Assembly: GCA_046331625.1 (NCBI GenBank)
Contig: JAXLQL010000014.1
Location: 124,001-188,000, forward strand
Direction of reading: 5' to 3'
DNA: 64,000 bases
Origin: JAXLQL01 sp046331625
Lineage (GTDB): Bacteria; Acidobacteriota; Terriglobia; Bryobacterales; Bryobacteraceae
Of the stretch, positions 63,113 to 64,000 are shown piece by piece. Numbering within the stretch: the first letter of the stretch is position 1; each line of letters begins with the position of its first letter. The notes beneath the pieces are model-generated. The model worked only from the letters and a program-made list of their open reading frames with translations. It made no database searches and had not been told where the DNA came from. A program made the translations under genes and the position numbers.

Positions 63113-64000
63113 ATGACCACGGCACAACGAGCGATCGAAATCGAAACAAGGCGGCAGTTCTTCGGGCACGGCGCGCGCGGAATCGGATTGGCGGCGTTGG
63201 CTGCGCTCAGCGGCGATTTGAACGCGGCCCCGGCGAAGCTCTCGCCATCCGGTGGGCTTCCCGGCCTCCCGCATTTTCCCGCCAAGGCCAAGCGCGTGAT
63301 CTATCTGCATATGGTGGGCGCGCCTCCGCAGATTGACCTGCTCGACTACAAGCCGGGCATGAAAGATTGGTACGACAAAGACCTGCCGGACTCGGTCCGC
63401 AAAGGCCAGCGGCTGACCACCATGACCTCCGGTCAGAGCCGCTTCCCCATCGCGCCGTCGATCTTCAAGTTCCAGCAGTGCGGCAAGAGCGGTGCCTGGA
63501 TCTCGGAGCTGCTGCCGAACGTGGGCAAGATGGCCGATGACCTGACGATCATCCGCACGCTCCACACCGAGGCGATCAATCACGAGCCCGCGATCACGTT
63601 CATCCAGACCGGAAATCAGATTCCAGGCAAGCCTTGTCTCGGGTCGTGGGTCTCGTACGGATTGGGCAGCATGAACAGCGACCTGCCAACCTTTGTGGTG
63701 TTGAATGCAAGCCACACGCACCCGAAGGCGAATGTGCAGGCGATTTCGGCGAGACTGTGGAGCGCGGGTTTCCTTTCGTCCGATCATGCGGGCGTCGCGC
63801 TGCGGTCGGGCGTGGACCCAGTGCTGTACATCCGGAACCCGGATGGCGTGGACACCAAGGTAAGGCGCCGCATGCTCGATGGCCTGAATCAACTGAACGA
63901 GATCAACGCCGCCAAGCTCGGCGATCCCGAGACGCAGACGCGCATCGCGCAGTATGAGATGGCGTTCCGGATGCAGGCTTCCGTTCCCGAACTCACCGAC
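63113..64000 (+). CDS. DUF1501 family exported protein (3' end outside window)
   Basis: The frame is open from ATG 63113 to the end of the window, 296 residues. MTTAQRAIEIETRRQFFGHG followed by ARGIGLAALAALSG is a Tat-type signal. The DUF1501 features are RVIYLHMVGAPPQIDLLDYK, TEAINHEPAITFIQTGNQIP, GSWVSYGLGSMNSDLPTFVV and SGVDPVLYIRNPDGVD. DUF1501 proteins have an alkaline-phosphatase-like fold and are almost always encoded directly after a DUF1553 protein, as here (8 bases apart). Their biochemical role is unknown. The 3' end, including the distal metal-site part, is missing from the window. Confidence 0.88.
   Translation, partial: MTTAQRAIEIETRRQFFGHGARGIGLAALAALSGDLNAAPAKLSPSGGLPGLPHFPAKAKRVIYLHMVGAPPQIDLLDYKPGMKDWYDKDLPDSVRKGQRLTTMTSGQSRFPIAPSIFKFQQCGKSGAWISELLPNVGKMADDLTIIRTLHTEAINHEPAITFIQTGNQIPGKPCLGSWVSYGLGSMNSDLPTFVVLNASHTHPKANVQAISARLWSAGFLSSDHAGVALRSGVDPVLYIRNPDGVDTKVRRRMLDGLNQLNEINAAKLGDPETQTRIAQYEMAFRMQASVPELTD

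Overview
The window is a GC-rich (roughly 60-65 % by eye), gene-dense chromosomal segment that most resembles an Acidobacteriota genome of the Solibacter/Bryobacter type. The reasons are two very large Oar-like TonB-dependent receptors with an N-terminal carboxypeptidase-regulatory fold, a DUF1549/LamG/DUF1553 protein next to a DUF1501 protein, several secreted-type Gfo/Idh/MocA oxidoreductases, a sulfatase, PEP-CTERM proteins, and dispersed hairpin repeats. The taxonomic placement is an inference from gene content. I saw no tRNA, rRNA, CRISPR array, transposase or integrase.

Layout. 1-7.2 kb: the 3' part of uvrC, a repeat-filled gap, an Oar-like receptor and two tandem PEP-CTERM genes, each with its own terminator and a matching upstream palindrome. 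7.2-12.9 kb: a TolB/TPR protein, an M20 peptidase, an enolase-superfamily enzyme and a Fic protein. 12.9-19.3 kb: a second Oar-like receptor, a PQQ dehydrogenase with a lanthanide-type Asp-x-Asp, its di-haem cytochrome c, and a CPBP protease. 19.5-23.5 kb: a four-gene extracellular-electron-transfer operon made of a decahaem MtrA/PioA-like cytochrome, an MtrB/PioB-like barrel, a CuA-type cupredoxin and a monohaem protein. 23.7-30.3 kb: an accessory patch with two antitoxin-like genes and a 1495-aa nuclease-STAND NTPase resembling Avs-type anti-phage proteins. The STAND gene lies between a detached fragment of the S-adenosylhomocysteinase gene and a frameshifted copy of that gene. 30.3-33.9 kb: an ArsR-methyltransferase fusion, an MFS transporter and an oxidoreductase.

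34-40.7 kb: another oxidoreductase, then selD-pyrF-tdh-kbl and two small genes. selD contains an in-frame TGA (Sec) at its catalytic position, followed by a hairpin that fits a bacterial SECIS. The organism therefore probably makes selenoproteins, although no selA, selB or selC is in the window. 41-50.7 kb: a stress/dormancy-like cluster of three tandem-domain Usp proteins, a Pat-like acyl-CoA synthetase/acetyltransferase, an IPT protein, a GroEL paralogue without groES, a baeRF-type protein, a degenerate receiver and an unknown Cys/His protein. 50.7-56.7 kb, minus strand: Tat genes (tatA and two tatC), rph, rdgB, a CcsA/HemX-like protein and a frameshifted hemA. 56.9-64 kb: a small unknown protein, a sulfatase, a Gfo/Idh protein, a DUF1549/DUF1553 protein with a one-base frameshift, and the start of a DUF1501 gene that runs off the end.

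Caution: hemA, ahcY and the DUF1553 gene all contain frameshifts. Some may be assembly errors and not true pseudogenes. The most interesting items are the nuclease-STAND gene inside ahcY debris, the CuA-containing MtrAB-like operon, and the selenocysteine-encoding selD.
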